Below are positions 1-8,806 of a stretch of 50,016 bases of DNA, one piece after another. Source of the stretch: JANOXC01 sp031418215 (GTDB taxonomy: Bacteria; Bacteroidota; Bacteroidia; AKYH767-A; OLB10); NCBI GenBank assembly GCA_031418215.1, contig JANOXC010000153.1, positions 1 to 50,016 of the forward strand. Reading direction: 5' to 3'. Below the pieces are notes generated by a model. That model ran no database searches and was not told where the DNA came from. It worked only from the letters and a program-made list of their open reading frames with translations. The translations under genes were made by a program, and so were the position numbers. The first letter of the stretch is position 1. Each line of letters opens with the position of its first letter.

Positions 1-1731
1 GCTTTCCGAACCAACCAATAATTCATAACTGCCGTTGTGGTCGTATAAAAACGGAGTACTGTTGCCTTGAATAGAAGGCGCTACCAGCACATTAACGCCT
101 CCGAAGTTGTTGCTAACAAGTGTAAAAATGGGGTTAAATACAGTGCCGGTATTTCGGTAATAATTAAGTACCCCTGAACGTTCACCAATTAATAGATCGT
201 CTAGTCCATCCCTGTCAATGTCAATTAGCTGTGGCATACTGTTGGCTCCAACATCGATACTTTGGTAAATAGCAGTCGTAAACACAAATACATTTGGCGT
301 TCCACCAAGATTTCTGAAGAAAATAAGGTCGCCATTTACATCGCCTAAAAGCATGTCTTTGTCGCCATCGCCATCAAGGTCGCCAAATGCAGGATATGCT
401 CCAAGGATACCAAGTGAAGATACATTTGCAAAATCCCTGTCCATCAGGGTAAAAATAGGTTTTGATAAGGAGCCGGTATTCTTGTACCAGGCAAGTTTTG
501 CTACTTTTTGTGAGGTAACAATACTATAATAATAGTCGTTGCCAATAATAAGATCCATCAGTCCATCATTGTCAACATCAAAAAAAACAGGTGTGGCACC
601 ACTTCCAACATCAATCATGTCCTCAACTAGAAATCGATTTTGGATATATTGAAATTGATTGGTGCAGTTATCTGTTGTGTTTTTGTAAAACAATACATTG
701 TTAAAATCTTCGCCGGGCAAAAAGCCGGAAACAATCAAATCTTTCTTGCCATCATTGTCGCCATCAAAATAATAAGCTCCGGGTAAATTATAATAATTAA
801 CAGGCTGATTGTAGGAAGGGAATAAGGAATCCTGATAACTGATAAAAGCTGATGATGTAGTACCGGTATTTTCAAGATAGAGTAAATTAGGTCCAAGAAT
901 ATCACCGTTGATCAGGTCGATATCACCATCACATGACTGATCAAAAGCAGTAAGTACAGATCCTGAATGTAGATTTATATTGTCGGGTATTTGCTGGCAA
1001 TTGCTGTTAAGTATTGCTTTGTTTTCCACGCCGCTTAATTTGAATTGACCCCAGCAGGTTGGGTCAACATGAAACAAAAATCCGCCGCAAATACCGGTAG
1101 AATCAATGCTGAAATTTCTGTGGTACTCTACAAAATTGGAAGACGGAGAAAAGGTAAGAATGTCCATATCACCATCGTTATCAATGTCAACAAATGCCGG
1201 TAGATTGACAGGTGATGAAGGAAGGACATTCAGGATGTTGTTGTAAGTGGTCAGTAATTCATTGGCAACCTGTGTAAGTACCAATCCTGTTCCAGTAGTA
1301 AAATCATTACGATATACACGTGTCGCGCCTTCACCTAATACATTGTAAGTATAAGAAATGGTATAGGTAAAAAGGTCGAGGTCGCCGTCGCAATCATAAT
1401 CATATGATCTCACCCATTCTGTTAATGGTGGGATGGCAGCTATATATTCCGGAGCAGATTTATAGTCTGTTTGTAAGGCTGTTCCATAATTAATGAACGT
1501 CAGGATTCTGCCTGTTGTTTTTTCAAGAATCAATAAATCATTGGTACCACTACCATCTAAATCTATTTCGGCAAAAATGGGACTGTTTAATCCTCCGGCA
1601 AAAGGAAAAAGCAATGTATCATTGTTCTCTATAACATTAAAGCGGTAGTCTGGAAAAAGTGTTTGCCCGCTGCTTTTATGCAATGGTATTGCAATCTGGA
1701 AAAATATCAATAAAAATAATTTCTTAATCAT
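1..1731 (-). CDS. Secreted VCBS/FG-GAP repeat protein, C-terminus beyond window
   Basis: The frame is open from an ATG at 1731 to the window edge (577 residues, no stop), so the C-terminus is missing. It begins with a signal peptide (MIKKLFLLIFFQIAIPLHKS, then SGQ). The rest carries about eight calcium-loop repeats of the VCBS/FG-GAP type, for example DLDGSGTNDLL, DNDGDMDIL, DVDNDGLMDLI, DLDGDGDKDML and DIDRDGLDDLL, spaced through the protein and often followed by aromatic YYRN-like strands. Such repeats form beta-propeller blades in secreted or surface adhesins and enzymes. In Bacteroidota, proteins like this usually end in a T9SS sorting domain, but that part lies outside the window, so export by T9SS is an inference. 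No catalytic domain is visible in the part present. A -7 promoter box lies 16 bp upstream. Confidence 0.85.
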   Translation of the reverse strand, partial: MIKKLFLLIFFQIAIPLHKSSGQTLFPDYRFNVIENNDTLLFPFAGGLNSPIFAEIDLDGSGTNDLLILEKTTGRILTFINYGTALQTDYKSAPEYIAAIPPLTEWVRSYDYDCDGDLDLFTYTISYTYNVLGEGATRVYRNDFTTGTGLVLTQVANELLTTYNNILNVLPSSPVNLPAFVDIDNDGDMDILTFSPSSNFVEYHRNFSIDSTGICGGFLFHVDPTCWGQFKLSGVENKAILNSNCQQIPDNINLHSGSVLTAFDQSCDGDIDLINGDILGPNLLYLENTGTTSSAFISYQDSLFPSYNQPVNYYNLPGAYYFDGDNDGKKDLIVSGFLPGEDFNNVLFYKNTTDNCTNQFQYIQNRFLVEDMIDVGSGATPVFFDVDNDGLMDLIIGNDYYYSIVTSQKVAKLAWYKNTGSLSKPIFTLMDRDFANVSSLGILGAYPAFGDLDGDGDKDMLLGDVNGDLIFFRNLGGTPNVFVFTTAIYQSIDVGANSMPQLIDIDRDGLDDLLIGERSGVLNYYRNTGTVFNPIFTLVSNNFGGVNVLVAPSIQGNSTPFLYDHNGSYELLVGSES

Positions 1732-1746
1732 TGTTTTGTAATCATA

Positions 1747-1754
1747 CAAACGTA
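1747..1754 (-). promoter_or_regulatory. Candidate -7 promoter box of the VCBS protein gene
   Basis: TACGTTTG on the minus strand matches the Bacteroidota -7 consensus TAnnTTTG and ends 16 bp upstream of the ATG. No convincing -33 TTG is seen at the usual spacing. Confidence 0.35.
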
Positions 1755-1848
1755 CAGTTTTCATCCCATAAAAACGTGAAATTCACTACTTTTACCTTAC
1801 AAAACATAGAAAAACAACGATCAAATGACAGATCATCTTACAAAAATC

Positions 1849-1856
1849 TAACTTTG
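1849..1856 (+). promoter_or_regulatory. Candidate -7 promoter box of yajQ
   Basis: TAACTTTG matches TAnnTTTG and lies 55 bp upstream of the yajQ ATG. No TTG is found at the expected -33 position, so the call rests on the -7 element and its place in the intergenic gap. Confidence 0.35.
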
Positions 1857-1911
1857 CCTATTATTCTTAAAGCTTGCTAATGTTAGTTAGCTGTAATTAA
1901 AATTATCTGTT

Positions 1912-2403
1912 ATGCCATCATTTGATATTGTAAGTAAAATTGATCATCAGAAACTTGACAATGCCATCAATGTGGCGGTAAAAGAAATTACGAACCGTTA
2001 TGATTTTCATGGGAGTAAAACGGAACTGGAGCTGGAGAAGAAAACAATGGCAATAGAAATTGTTACAGAAAATGAAATGCGGTTAAAGGCGATTCAGGAA
2101 ATTATTATTTCCCGAATGATGAAACAAGGTCTTGATCCTGCCAGTCTCGATTATGGCAAAGAACATTATGCCAGTGGTAACATGATAAAAAAAGAAATCA
2201 AAGTAAAGGAAGGGGTAGATAAAGAAACAGGAAAAAAGCTAGTTAAGATTATTAAAGATTCAGGGATCAGGGTACAGGCATCTATTATGGATGACCAAGT
2301 ACGCGTTACCGGAAAAAAAATTGATGACTTACAACAAGTGATTGCTATTGTTAGAAGTCAATACACCGGCTTGCCTTTACAGTATATCAACTTCAGGGAT
2401 TAA
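1912..2403 (+). CDS. yajQ: YajQ family nucleotide-binding protein
   Basis: This 163-residue protein is full length for the YajQ (UPF0234) family. The N-terminal signature MPSFDIVSKID followed by NAINVAVKEITNRYDF is characteristic, as is the C-terminal QYTGLPLQYINFRD. YajQ proteins have two ferredoxin-like folds. Members in other bacteria have been reported to bind cyclic di-GMP or other nucleotides and RNA; the function in Bacteroidota is unsettled. The protein is cytoplasmic, with no signal peptide. It stands alone, divergent from the VCBS protein gene and convergent with the OmpA-type lipoprotein gene. The ATG start agrees with the conserved N-terminus. Confidence 0.95.
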   Translation: MPSFDIVSKIDHQKLDNAINVAVKEITNRYDFHGSKTELELEKKTMAIEIVTENEMRLKAIQEIIISRMMKQGLDPASLDYGKEHYASGNMIKKEIKVKEGVDKETGKKLVKIIKDSGIRVQASIMDDQVRVTGKKIDDLQQVIAIVRSQYTGLPLQYINFRD

Positions 2404-2434
2404 TTTAAAAGCAAAAAAAGCAATATTCTATAGT

Positions 2435-2476
2435 TAATACTCAATACTCAATACTCTATACTCAATACTTAATACT
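2435..2476. repeat. Six tandem 7-nt repeats (consensus CAATACT)
   Basis: The units read TAATACT, CAATACT, CAATACT, CTATACT, CAATACT, TAATACT without a gap, between the convergent stops of yajQ and the OmpA-type lipoprotein gene. The repeat is short and slightly degenerate. No coding role is possible here. Confidence 0.85.
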
Positions 2477-2480
2477 CCCT

Positions 2481-3323
2481 CTATTTTTTCGCCGGCTCCA
2501 TCAATTGGAAAAACTGATCCAGCTTTGGTAAGATGATTATTTCTGTCCTGCGATTAATGCCACGTCCTTCTGCGGTTTGATTTGATGTTTTACTTACATA
2601 TTCAGAACGCCCACCTGCAGTCATTCGTTGAGGCTCAATATTGTATTTCTTCTGTAACAAACGAACAACAGCCGTAGCTCTTTTGGCGCTTAAGTCCCAA
2701 TTGTCTTCCATGCAATCTGTGGCAATAGGTACATTATCAGTATGCCCCTCTATCAAAAGTTCAAGTTCCTTGTGATCATTGGCAACACTGGCAATTTTTC
2801 CAAGAACTGATTCCGCTTGTTGATTGATTTTATAACTGCCTGATTTAAACAACATTTTATCGGAAAGTGAAATATAAACTACACCCTTTTTTACTTCAAT
2901 GCTTACATCTTCATCCTTCACGTCAGCAAGGGAGCGTTTAAGATTCATTACCAAAGCAAGATTTAAGGAATCCTTCTGGCGTATAGAAGCTGAAAGATCA
3001 TTGATCTGTTTGTTTTGCTCATTAATAGCCTCCAGTGATTTCCTAATGCTTTCTGATTCCGTCTTTGAAATGATGGAAAGGTCAGCCATCCTGTCAAGCA
3101 AATTGGTATTGGTTTTTTTTAGGTGATCAAGTTGTTCCTCCAGGCTGGTAATTTTTCCCTTATTATTTTCCAGTTCTGCATTCTTTTTCGAAAGTTCAGT
3201 TTCACAACCCTCGGCCTTTGTCTTGTAGCCTTCACTCAGGGTATTTAGCGATGAATATTTCTTTTTGGTTACACAGGCTGAAAATGACACAGCAATTAAA
3301 ATAGGAAGAATAATACGCTTCAT
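2481..3323 (-). CDS. OmpA-family peptidoglycan-binding lipoprotein
   Basis: This 280-residue protein starts with a lipoprotein signal (MKRIILPILIAVSFSAC; the lipid-modified Cys is at about residue 17). A Glu/Lys/Asn-rich stretch at about 25-125 is predicted to be a coiled coil. The C-terminal OmpA domain spans about 145-270 and holds the peptidoglycan-binding residues in GHTDNVP (Asp) and LSAKRATAV (Arg), with the closing NRRTEIII. It probably anchors the outer membrane to the cell wall as a Pal/OmpA-like spacer. The gene appears monocistronic. A -7 box (TACTTTTG) lies about 30 bp upstream and an 18-bp palindrome lies about 100 bp upstream. The exact Pal-type role is not assigned. Confidence 0.93.
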   Translation of the reverse strand: MKRIILPILIAVSFSACVTKKKYSSLNTLSEGYKTKAEGCETELSKKNAELENNKGKITSLEEQLDHLKKTNTNLLDRMADLSIISKTESESIRKSLEAINEQNKQINDLSASIRQKDSLNLALVMNLKRSLADVKDEDVSIEVKKGVVYISLSDKMLFKSGSYKINQQAESVLGKIASVANDHKELELLIEGHTDNVPIATDCMEDNWDLSAKRATAVVRLLQKKYNIEPQRMTAGGRSEYVSKTSNQTAEGRGINRRTEIIILPKLDQFFQLMEPAKK

Positions 3324-3351
3324 GTTCTATAGATTTTTACCAATTATGTTA

Positions 3352-3359
3352 CAAAAGTA
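3352..3359 (-). promoter_or_regulatory. Candidate -7 promoter box of the OmpA-type lipoprotein gene
   Basis: TACTTTTG on the minus strand matches TAnnTTTG and ends 29 bp upstream of the ATG at 3323. No -33 TTG is seen at the normal distance. Confidence 0.35.
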
Positions 3360-3420
3360 AGGCAATCACAGTTAAGATAATGGCAGTATCCAAGCTTTTC
3401 AAAAAAAATATTCAGCGGAT

Positions 3421-3438
3421 TTGAACAATATTGTTCAA
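3421..3438. repeat. Perfect 18-bp palindrome
   Basis: TTGAACAAT is followed directly by its reverse complement ATTGTTCAA. Flanking GGAT and TCC extend the symmetry if a single T is bulged. It sits downstream of the LamG gene and about 60 bp above the -7 box of the OmpA-type lipoprotein gene. It could be a repressor or activator site, or a weak transcript end; on the minus strand a T-run follows only about 10 bases later. Confidence 0.6.
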
Positions 3439-3537
3439 TCCAGAATCCTCATATTCCAAATATGAAAAATTAAATCATTAGGAAATTCCAATTTATGGAG
3501 TCGTTTATAATAAAATGAGCACGCCTGATTAAAAATG

Positions 3538-4773
3538 TTAATTCCCGAACCAGGCTTTCTCAACATGTTTCCCGTTATTGCTATATATATTAATCAGGTA
3601 AATGCCTTTAGGCGGCTTGCTAAAACTGAGCAATGCATTTTCTGAATGGAATTTTTCAGCGATTACTTTTCTTCCTGTCAAATCCGTTAATACAATTTCA
3701 TTGATGATCACAGAAGCGTTTACCATAACAGATACTGATGATTGATTGTACTCGTATTTGCAAGTGATACCGTCCCCGGATAACTCATTTATTCCTGTAA
3801 TGATTACAGGAAAAGGATCAGACATTGTGCTGCATCCAAGTGAATCAAAAGCTTGTACATAATATACAGCGGTTTGTGTGGCAGTATAAGTTTGCTGAGT
3901 GCCATTCACAAGAATGGGGTTATTATATAAAAACCATTGATAAGCATATGCGGTATTAATACAAGTAAGCAGTGGGGCAGCATAGGCAATGGTTGGTTTT
4001 GGTGGGCCATTTGTAAACGGAACAATGGTACTCCATTGTAAGCTGGAATTAATAGTTCCATTATTATTATTGCCACTTAAGTCATGTGTTAACGTTCCGG
4101 TATTTTCATTGAAACGCCAGTAACCTGCTAATGCATTTTGCTGAGTGGAAGTATCCAGGTGGTTGTTCATTTTGTCTTGGATTTCACTTTGTGATAAAGC
4201 TCTGTGCCACACTCTTACCTCATCCAATTTGCCGGTCCAGAAGCGGCCTGGACCATTTGCCAGGTCACTGATTATTCCAATGGCTGGAGGATAAGCGGTT
4301 GATGCGATAATTCCACCGATGAATGATTTGGTCCCACTTAATACTCCATTGATATATATTTTCATCATGGTACCGTCAAAAGTACCGGCCACATGATACC
4401 AGGAGTTTATAGTCATGCCTCCTGAACTTTCTAATGTTTTCCAGCTGGTGGGGAGTCCCATGCTTAAGCTGTCGCCAGCAATATTCCACGACAATATACC
4501 ATTACCTCCTGCACGTAATACATACCCCTGCTCACCATTCGCCCAACTGTGCTTACAAAAAATGCTTCCACCTGCAGGTATTGATGCCCAGGCAGAAGCA
4601 TTGATCCACGCTTCAACAGTAATGCTGTCAGTTATGATTAAGCCGTTATCAGTCGTAAATGTTACTTTATTGGAGGTTCCGTTAAAGTTTAATGAACTGG
4701 TGTTTGACACACAGGTCTGCGCATTTGAATTGATAAAAATCAGCGTCAGGATTAGCGTAAATAATTGTTTCAT
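3538..4773 (-). CDS. LamG-domain secreted protein with T9SS sorting tail
   Basis: The ATG at 4773 gives 411 residues beginning MKQLFTLILTLIFINSNAQ, a clean signal peptide; the longer frame upstream would need a TTG at 4797 and is less likely. A LamG/concanavalin A-like fold spans about residues 25-240 (NFNGTSNKVTF, TVEAWINA, GYWRFNENTG). A linker resembling an immunoglobulin-like domain follows. The last ~75 residues form a type A T9SS sorting domain (IVLTDLTGRKV, KGIYLINIYSNNG). The LamG fold binds carbohydrate or protein ligands; no catalytic residues are evident. It is likely exported and attached to, or released from, the cell surface by T9SS. The gene appears monocistronic. Confidence 0.88.
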   Translation of the reverse strand: MKQLFTLILTLIFINSNAQTCVSNTSSLNFNGTSNKVTFTTDNGLIITDSITVEAWINASAWASIPAGGSIFCKHSWANGEQGYVLRAGGNGILSWNIAGDSLSMGLPTSWKTLESSGGMTINSWYHVAGTFDGTMMKIYINGVLSGTKSFIGGIIASTAYPPAIGIISDLANGPGRFWTGKLDEVRVWHRALSQSEIQDKMNNHLDTSTQQNALAGYWRFNENTGTLTHDLSGNNNNGTINSSLQWSTIVPFTNGPPKPTIAYAAPLLTCINTAYAYQWFLYNNPILVNGTQQTYTATQTAVYYVQAFDSLGCSTMSDPFPVIITGINELSGDGITCKYEYNQSSVSVMVNASVIINEIVLTDLTGRKVIAEKFHSENALLSFSKPPKGIYLINIYSNNGKHVEKAWFGN

Positions 4774-4794
4774 TTTTCGATTGGGTTTATAATT

Positions 4795-4802
4795 CAAACC
4801 TA
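4795..4802 (-). promoter_or_regulatory. Candidate -7 promoter box of the LamG gene
   Basis: TAGGTTTG on the minus strand matches TAnnTTTG and ends 21 bp upstream of the ATG at 4773. Its overlap with the alternative TTG start supports the shorter reading frame. Confidence 0.4.
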
Positions 4803-4918
4803 CGATATTTAGCTAAATCTCATTATGAATTTTGAAATAAATTTTATAGTGAAATTTAGCTATGCCAATGTCCGACGTTGCTTTCAATTAATACCATTTG
4901 CTTCTAAAAATAAGCAAT

Positions 4919-4950
4919 AAAAAAGCCACCCGATAATACTACAGGGTGGC
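4919..4950 (-). terminator. Rho-independent terminator of the envelope operon
   Basis: On the minus strand a GCCACCC / GGGTGGC stem (7 bp, 12-nt loop) is followed directly by six T residues. It lies 24 bp after the stop of the last OmpH gene and closes the operon that starts near 14650. Confidence 0.85.
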
Positions 4951-4973
4951 GTTTTTTAAAAAAATAAAATCTA

Positions 4974-5480
4974 TTATTTTAATCCAAGCTTTTGCTTTAC
5001 CATGACCATAATATCTTCAGAATCCTGTGCCCATAGCAAAACACCTACACTACTGTCAAATACATAAGTATAACCCTTGTCTTTTGCGACGGCATGAATA
5101 GCATCTTCAGCTTTTTTAATGATGGGGGAATACAGGTCTTCTTTTTTCTTCTGTATGCTGCTTTGTGCTGATTGTTGGAAGTCTTGTATTCTGCTTTCAA
5201 GATCAGTGATCTCTTTCACTTTTGCATCACGGATTGGTTCAGCCATTGATGATTCTTTAGATTTAAAGTCAGAAACTTTACCGTCATATTCAGCCGACAT
5301 GGTTTTTAATTGATTTTCGAGGGAAGAACCAAATTTTTGCAGGGTAGAATCCGCATTTTTTGTCTCCGGCATGAAGGAGAGCAATTGAGTTGAGTTAATA
5401 TGACCCAGCTTTAATTGTGCGTTGGCGCTTCCATTGATAAACAGAAATAATAAGACCGTTAATTTTACGTATTTGAACAT
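4974..5480 (-). CDS. ompH: OmpH/Skp-family periplasmic chaperone (second copy)
   Basis: This 168-residue protein has a signal peptide (MFKYVKLTVLLFLFINGSANAQ) and the OmpH entry motif LGHINSTQLLSFMPE. A long charged helical stretch at about 55-125 forms the coiled-coil tentacle, followed by the closing strand YTYVFDSSVGVLLW. Skp/OmpH proteins are trimeric periplasmic holdases that carry unfolded barrel proteins to the BAM complex. It follows another OmpH gene and bamA in the same transcript, the usual Bacteroidota arrangement. It is the last gene before a strong terminator. The two OmpH copies are clearly divergent, so they may serve different clients. Confidence 0.93.
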   Translation of the reverse strand: MFKYVKLTVLLFLFINGSANAQLKLGHINSTQLLSFMPETKNADSTLQKFGSSLENQLKTMSAEYDGKVSDFKSKESSMAEPIRDAKVKEITDLESRIQDFQQSAQSSIQKKKEDLYSPIIKKAEDAIHAVAKDKGYTYVFDSSVGVLLWAQDSEDIMVMVKQKLGLK

Positions 5481-5550
5481 TTTGTTTTTAAGATATAAGG
5501 TTTAGAAATTATTGATTTTTTTTGGATCTAAAAAAATATGTTTTAGGAAT

Positions 5551-6168
5551 TTATTTCTTTTCACTCTGACGTTCTTCGCCGCCTGATGCTGGAGGCTGTT
5601 GCTGACTTCCACCTGTCTTACTTTCGCCACCTGTGTTTTTTGCACCTGCTTTATAACCCATTTTTAGTAACACATCATCACTTTTATCATATTTCGGGTT
5701 AGCATAAAGCATAATTAAATCGCTCGACTTATCAAATATCACGGCATAACTTTGGTCAGTTGCCATTTTCTTTACGACATTAAAAATCTTATCTTGTATG
5801 GGTTTTACCAGCTCCTGCTTCTTTTTAAATAGTTCACCATCATAGCCGAATTTCTGCTTTTGAAATTCTTTTACTTCTTTTTCTTTAGTGGTGATTTCCG
5901 CCTCTCTTTTACGTTTCATTTCTTCTGTAAGAAGGATCTGCTCAGCCTGATAATCTTTATATAACTTGTCAATTATGGCATACTTGGCTTCAATCTCTTT
6001 TTGCCAGCTGATGGAAAGCTGATCAAGTTGTTGCTGGGAGGCTTTATATTCTGAGATGTTTTCCAAAATATATTTGGTGTCTACATACGCATATTTTTGT
6101 GCATGGGTGGTTGTTGACATGAGGAAACCTGCAACCAACAGGATAAGTAATTTAGATTTTGAATTCAT
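5551..6168 (-). CDS. ompH: OmpH/Skp-family periplasmic chaperone (first copy)
   Basis: This 205-residue protein has a signal peptide ending TTHAQ and then KYAYVDTKYILENISEY, the typical OmpH start. A long Lys/Glu/Gln-rich coiled coil covers about residues 45-125, and the conserved closing strand YAVIFDKSSDLIMLY follows. The C-terminus has a low-complexity Gly/Ser/Gln/Pro tail of about 35 residues that the neighbouring copy lacks. Its role is to hold outer-membrane proteins in the periplasm for BamA, encoded just upstream. A -7 box (TACTTTTG) lies in the 148-bp gap above it, so the OmpH pair may also have its own promoter. Confidence 0.93.
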   Translation of the reverse strand: MNSKSKLLILLVAGFLMSTTTHAQKYAYVDTKYILENISEYKASQQQLDQLSISWQKEIEAKYAIIDKLYKDYQAEQILLTEEMKRKREAEITTKEKEVKEFQKQKFGYDGELFKKKQELVKPIQDKIFNVVKKMATDQSYAVIFDKSSDLIMLYANPKYDKSDDVLLKMGYKAGAKNTGGESKTGGSQQQPPASGGEERQSEKK

Positions 6169-6206
6169 GATTTGTTTGTTTTCCGGAAGCTATCAAATAT
6201 TCATGC

Positions 6207-6214
6207 CAAAAGTA
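6207..6214 (-). promoter_or_regulatory. Candidate internal -7 promoter box for the ompH pair
   Basis: TACTTTTG on the minus strand matches TAnnTTTG, 38 bp upstream of the first ompH and inside the 148-bp bamA-ompH gap. No good -33 element is seen. Confidence 0.35.
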
Positions 6215-6316
6215 GTAAAATTTACAGGAGAGGGGGGTGCATGTTCATCGCTAATTCATTGCCATGGATAGCCCTTTATATATATTTTATCTAATGCCTC
6301 AATAATATGATTGTTT

Positions 6317-8806
6317 TTAAAATTGTTGCCCGATGGTGAAGTGAAATTGACCTTTTTGAACGCCTGGATAATTATCAAAGCCCCAACCATAATCTAAGCC
6401 TAAAAGTCCAAACATGGGTAGGAAGAAGCGTACGCCCAACCCGGCGGAACGTTTCAAGCTGTATGGATTAAATTCTTTAATCGTATACCAGTTGTTTCCC
6501 CCCTCAAGAAATCCTAAGGCATAAATAGTCGCAGATGGATTGAGCGATACAGGGAATCTTAATTCAAGGGTAAACTTATTATATACAGAACCACCTACAT
6601 AACCTTGAGGTCCTCGGGGAGTAATAGAGTTGTTTTCATAGCCACGCAAAGCAATGATCTCGCGACCATCGAAAGAGAAACCGGAAAGTCCATCACCACC
6701 CATATAGAATCGTTCAAAAGGGGATTGGCCTATGTCTTTATTGTAGTAGCCCAGAAAACCGAAATTCGCCCTATAATTAAGTACAAATTTGCTGCCTACT
6801 TCTTTAAACCATGATCCGTTAAATTTCCATTTGTGAAATTCAATCCACTTATATTTTTCCTGGTCAGAAGCATTGGTATAATCCTTACCGTTAATTAATG
6901 ATAATGGTGGAGTTAATTGCAAAGAAAAAGATACTTGAGACCCTTTTCTGATCCAAATAAATCCGTCAACGGAATTTCGGGAGAATGTTTGAGTAAAGCT
7001 GAAGGCATTGGAGTATCCCGTAGGAAATGAAAACAAGGTAGAGTAATTGTAAAATTTATAATGTTGTAAGGAGACCTCATTGTAACTATTGAAGTAATCA
7101 TCAGGCTTTTTTAATCTTCGGCCTAATCCTACTGATAGTCCTGTTACAATAAACTCGCGAAGGTTTGGATCATTGTGTTTTACACCATTTGACTGCCTTG
7201 AACGGTAGCCGGATACCGTAAGTGAATTTGGTTTATGGCCACCAAGCCAAGGCTCTGTGAATGATACATTATAAGACTGATACTGCCTGCCGGTAGAGGA
7301 AACCTGAATACTTAACTTTTGACCATCGCCGGAGGGTAGTGGAGCCCATGCATTTTTTTTAAACATATTGCCGGATGAAAAATTATTAAATGTTACGCCC
7401 AATGTACCAACAATCTGACCGGCACCCCAACCACCCGATAATTGCAACTGATCGGAAGGACGTTCTTCCACCACATATTCAACATCAACTGTTCCGTTTT
7501 CGGGATTTGGTTTGGGATTTACACCCAATTTTTCCTGATCAAAATATCCAAGCTGTGCTAACTCACGCTGGGTACGGATAATATCTGAACGACTAAATAA
7601 TTGACCGGGCTTTGTGTAAATTTCGCGGAGAATAACTTTGTCATTCGTCTTGGTATTTCCTTTTACAGTTATTTTGTTAATCCTAGCCTGTTTGCCTTCA
7701 TAGATTCGCATTTCCAAATCAATAGAGTCACCTTCTACTTTTACTTCTGCTGGAGTGACCTGGAAAAAAAGGTATCCGTCATCCATATATAATGAGCTGA
7801 TGTCACGACCACTTTGACTCATGAACAAGCCTTCATCAAGCTTTTGTTGACTGTACACTTCACCACGGTCGATACCCAACATTTGACTTAACATAAAGGA
7901 AGAATACTTCGTATTCCCTACCCAGGAAATGTTGCGGAAATAATATTTAGGACCTTCAGCTACTGTAAGTTCTACATTGACGCTGCCCTCGTCATATTTA
8001 TAAACTGTATCATGCGTAATTTGTGCGTCCCTGTAACCTTTTGCATGGTACATCTCAACAATCTTTTCCTTGTCTGTTTCAAATCCCGTCTCATTGTATT
8101 TGGAAGCAGTAAATATTTTAAAGAACCCTTTTTCTTTCGTCGCTTTCATCTTTCCCTCCAGGCGTTTTTCAGTGAATTGGGTATTGCCTTTTATGATGAT
8201 CTCATTTATTTTAATACGATGTTTATTAGTTACGTGAACAGTCATAACCTCACTATATATAGCTGTTGAATCTGTTTCTGTAACGATATTAACATCTACA
8301 AACAAATAGCCTTTGTCCACGAAGTATTCTTTAACCTTGTTAGTTGTTGATTGCACAAGGTTTTCGGTAATAACTTTACCATTTACAAGTTGTATCCGCT
8401 CACGTAGTTTATCTGCCTCTCCTTTGCTAACGCCTGTAAACTTAAACTTAGAAAGACGAGGACGCTCTTGTAGCACAAATTCAAGAAATATCAGGTTGCC
8501 TTCAATCCTTTTAGCCCTTACTTTAATGTCTGCCAGTAAGCCTTGTTTCCATAAATTATTGATTGCATCAGAAATAGCGTCACCCGGGACTTTGATCTTC
8601 TTACCAACGGAAAGTCCGGTAAGCGTTAACAATGCACTCTCATCAAGAAACTGAATTCCTTTTACAGTCAGGCCACCAATTTCATATTCTTTGGGGTTGC
8701 CATAATCTAATGCATTACTATCGGCTCCGATTTGAATTTGTGAAAATGCAGGCAATCCAATAAAGAGGAGCAAACTTAAAAATAAACGGGTTGTTTTCTT
8801 ATGCAT
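6317..8806 (-). CDS. bamA: BamA, outer-membrane protein assembly factor
   Basis: The start at ATG 8806 gives 829 residues with a signal peptide (MHKKTTRLFLSLLLFIGLPAFSQ). The frame stays open into uppS, but the signal peptide fixes this start, which overlaps the uppS stop by 8 bp and suggests translational coupling. Five POTRA domains occupy about residues 35-420 (for example the strands ITVKGNTKTNDKVILREI and INEIIIKGNTQFTEKRL). The 16-strand Omp85 barrel follows, with the lid-lock motif RGYE in ALRGYENNSITPRG and a terminal phenylalanine. BamA inserts beta-barrel proteins into the outer membrane. Its neighbours encode its chaperones (ompH x2) and the lipid-carrier synthase. This is the main BamA, in contrast to the small Omp85 protein at 12548-13978. 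Confidence 0.97.
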   Translation of the reverse strand: MHKKTTRLFLSLLLFIGLPAFSQIQIGADSNALDYGNPKEYEIGGLTVKGIQFLDESALLTLTGLSVGKKIKVPGDAISDAINNLWKQGLLADIKVRAKRIEGNLIFLEFVLQERPRLSKFKFTGVSKGEADKLRERIQLVNGKVITENLVQSTTNKVKEYFVDKGYLFVDVNIVTETDSTAIYSEVMTVHVTNKHRIKINEIIIKGNTQFTEKRLEGKMKATKEKGFFKIFTASKYNETGFETDKEKIVEMYHAKGYRDAQITHDTVYKYDEGSVNVELTVAEGPKYYFRNISWVGNTKYSSFMLSQMLGIDRGEVYSQQKLDEGLFMSQSGRDISSLYMDDGYLFFQVTPAEVKVEGDSIDLEMRIYEGKQARINKITVKGNTKTNDKVILREIYTKPGQLFSRSDIIRTQRELAQLGYFDQEKLGVNPKPNPENGTVDVEYVVEERPSDQLQLSGGWGAGQIVGTLGVTFNNFSSGNMFKKNAWAPLPSGDGQKLSIQVSSTGRQYQSYNVSFTEPWLGGHKPNSLTVSGYRSRQSNGVKHNDPNLREFIVTGLSVGLGRRLKKPDDYFNSYNEVSLQHYKFYNYSTLFSFPTGYSNAFSFTQTFSRNSVDGFIWIRKGSQVSFSLQLTPPLSLINGKDYTNASDQEKYKWIEFHKWKFNGSWFKEVGSKFVLNYRANFGFLGYYNKDIGQSPFERFYMGGDGLSGFSFDGREIIALRGYENNSITPRGPQGYVGGSVYNKFTLELRFPVSLNPSATIYALGFLEGGNNWYTIKEFNPYSLKRSAGLGVRFFLPMFGLLGLDYGWGFDNYPGVQKGQFHFTIGQQF

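Noticed and set aside
2435..2476. CRISPR array
   Set aside because: The 7-nt units are contiguous with no spacers and no cas genes are near, so it is a simple tandem repeat.
4415..4792. Open frame of 125 codons opposite the LamG gene
   Set aside because: It is antisense to the signal peptide and LamG domain, and nothing recognisable is encoded.
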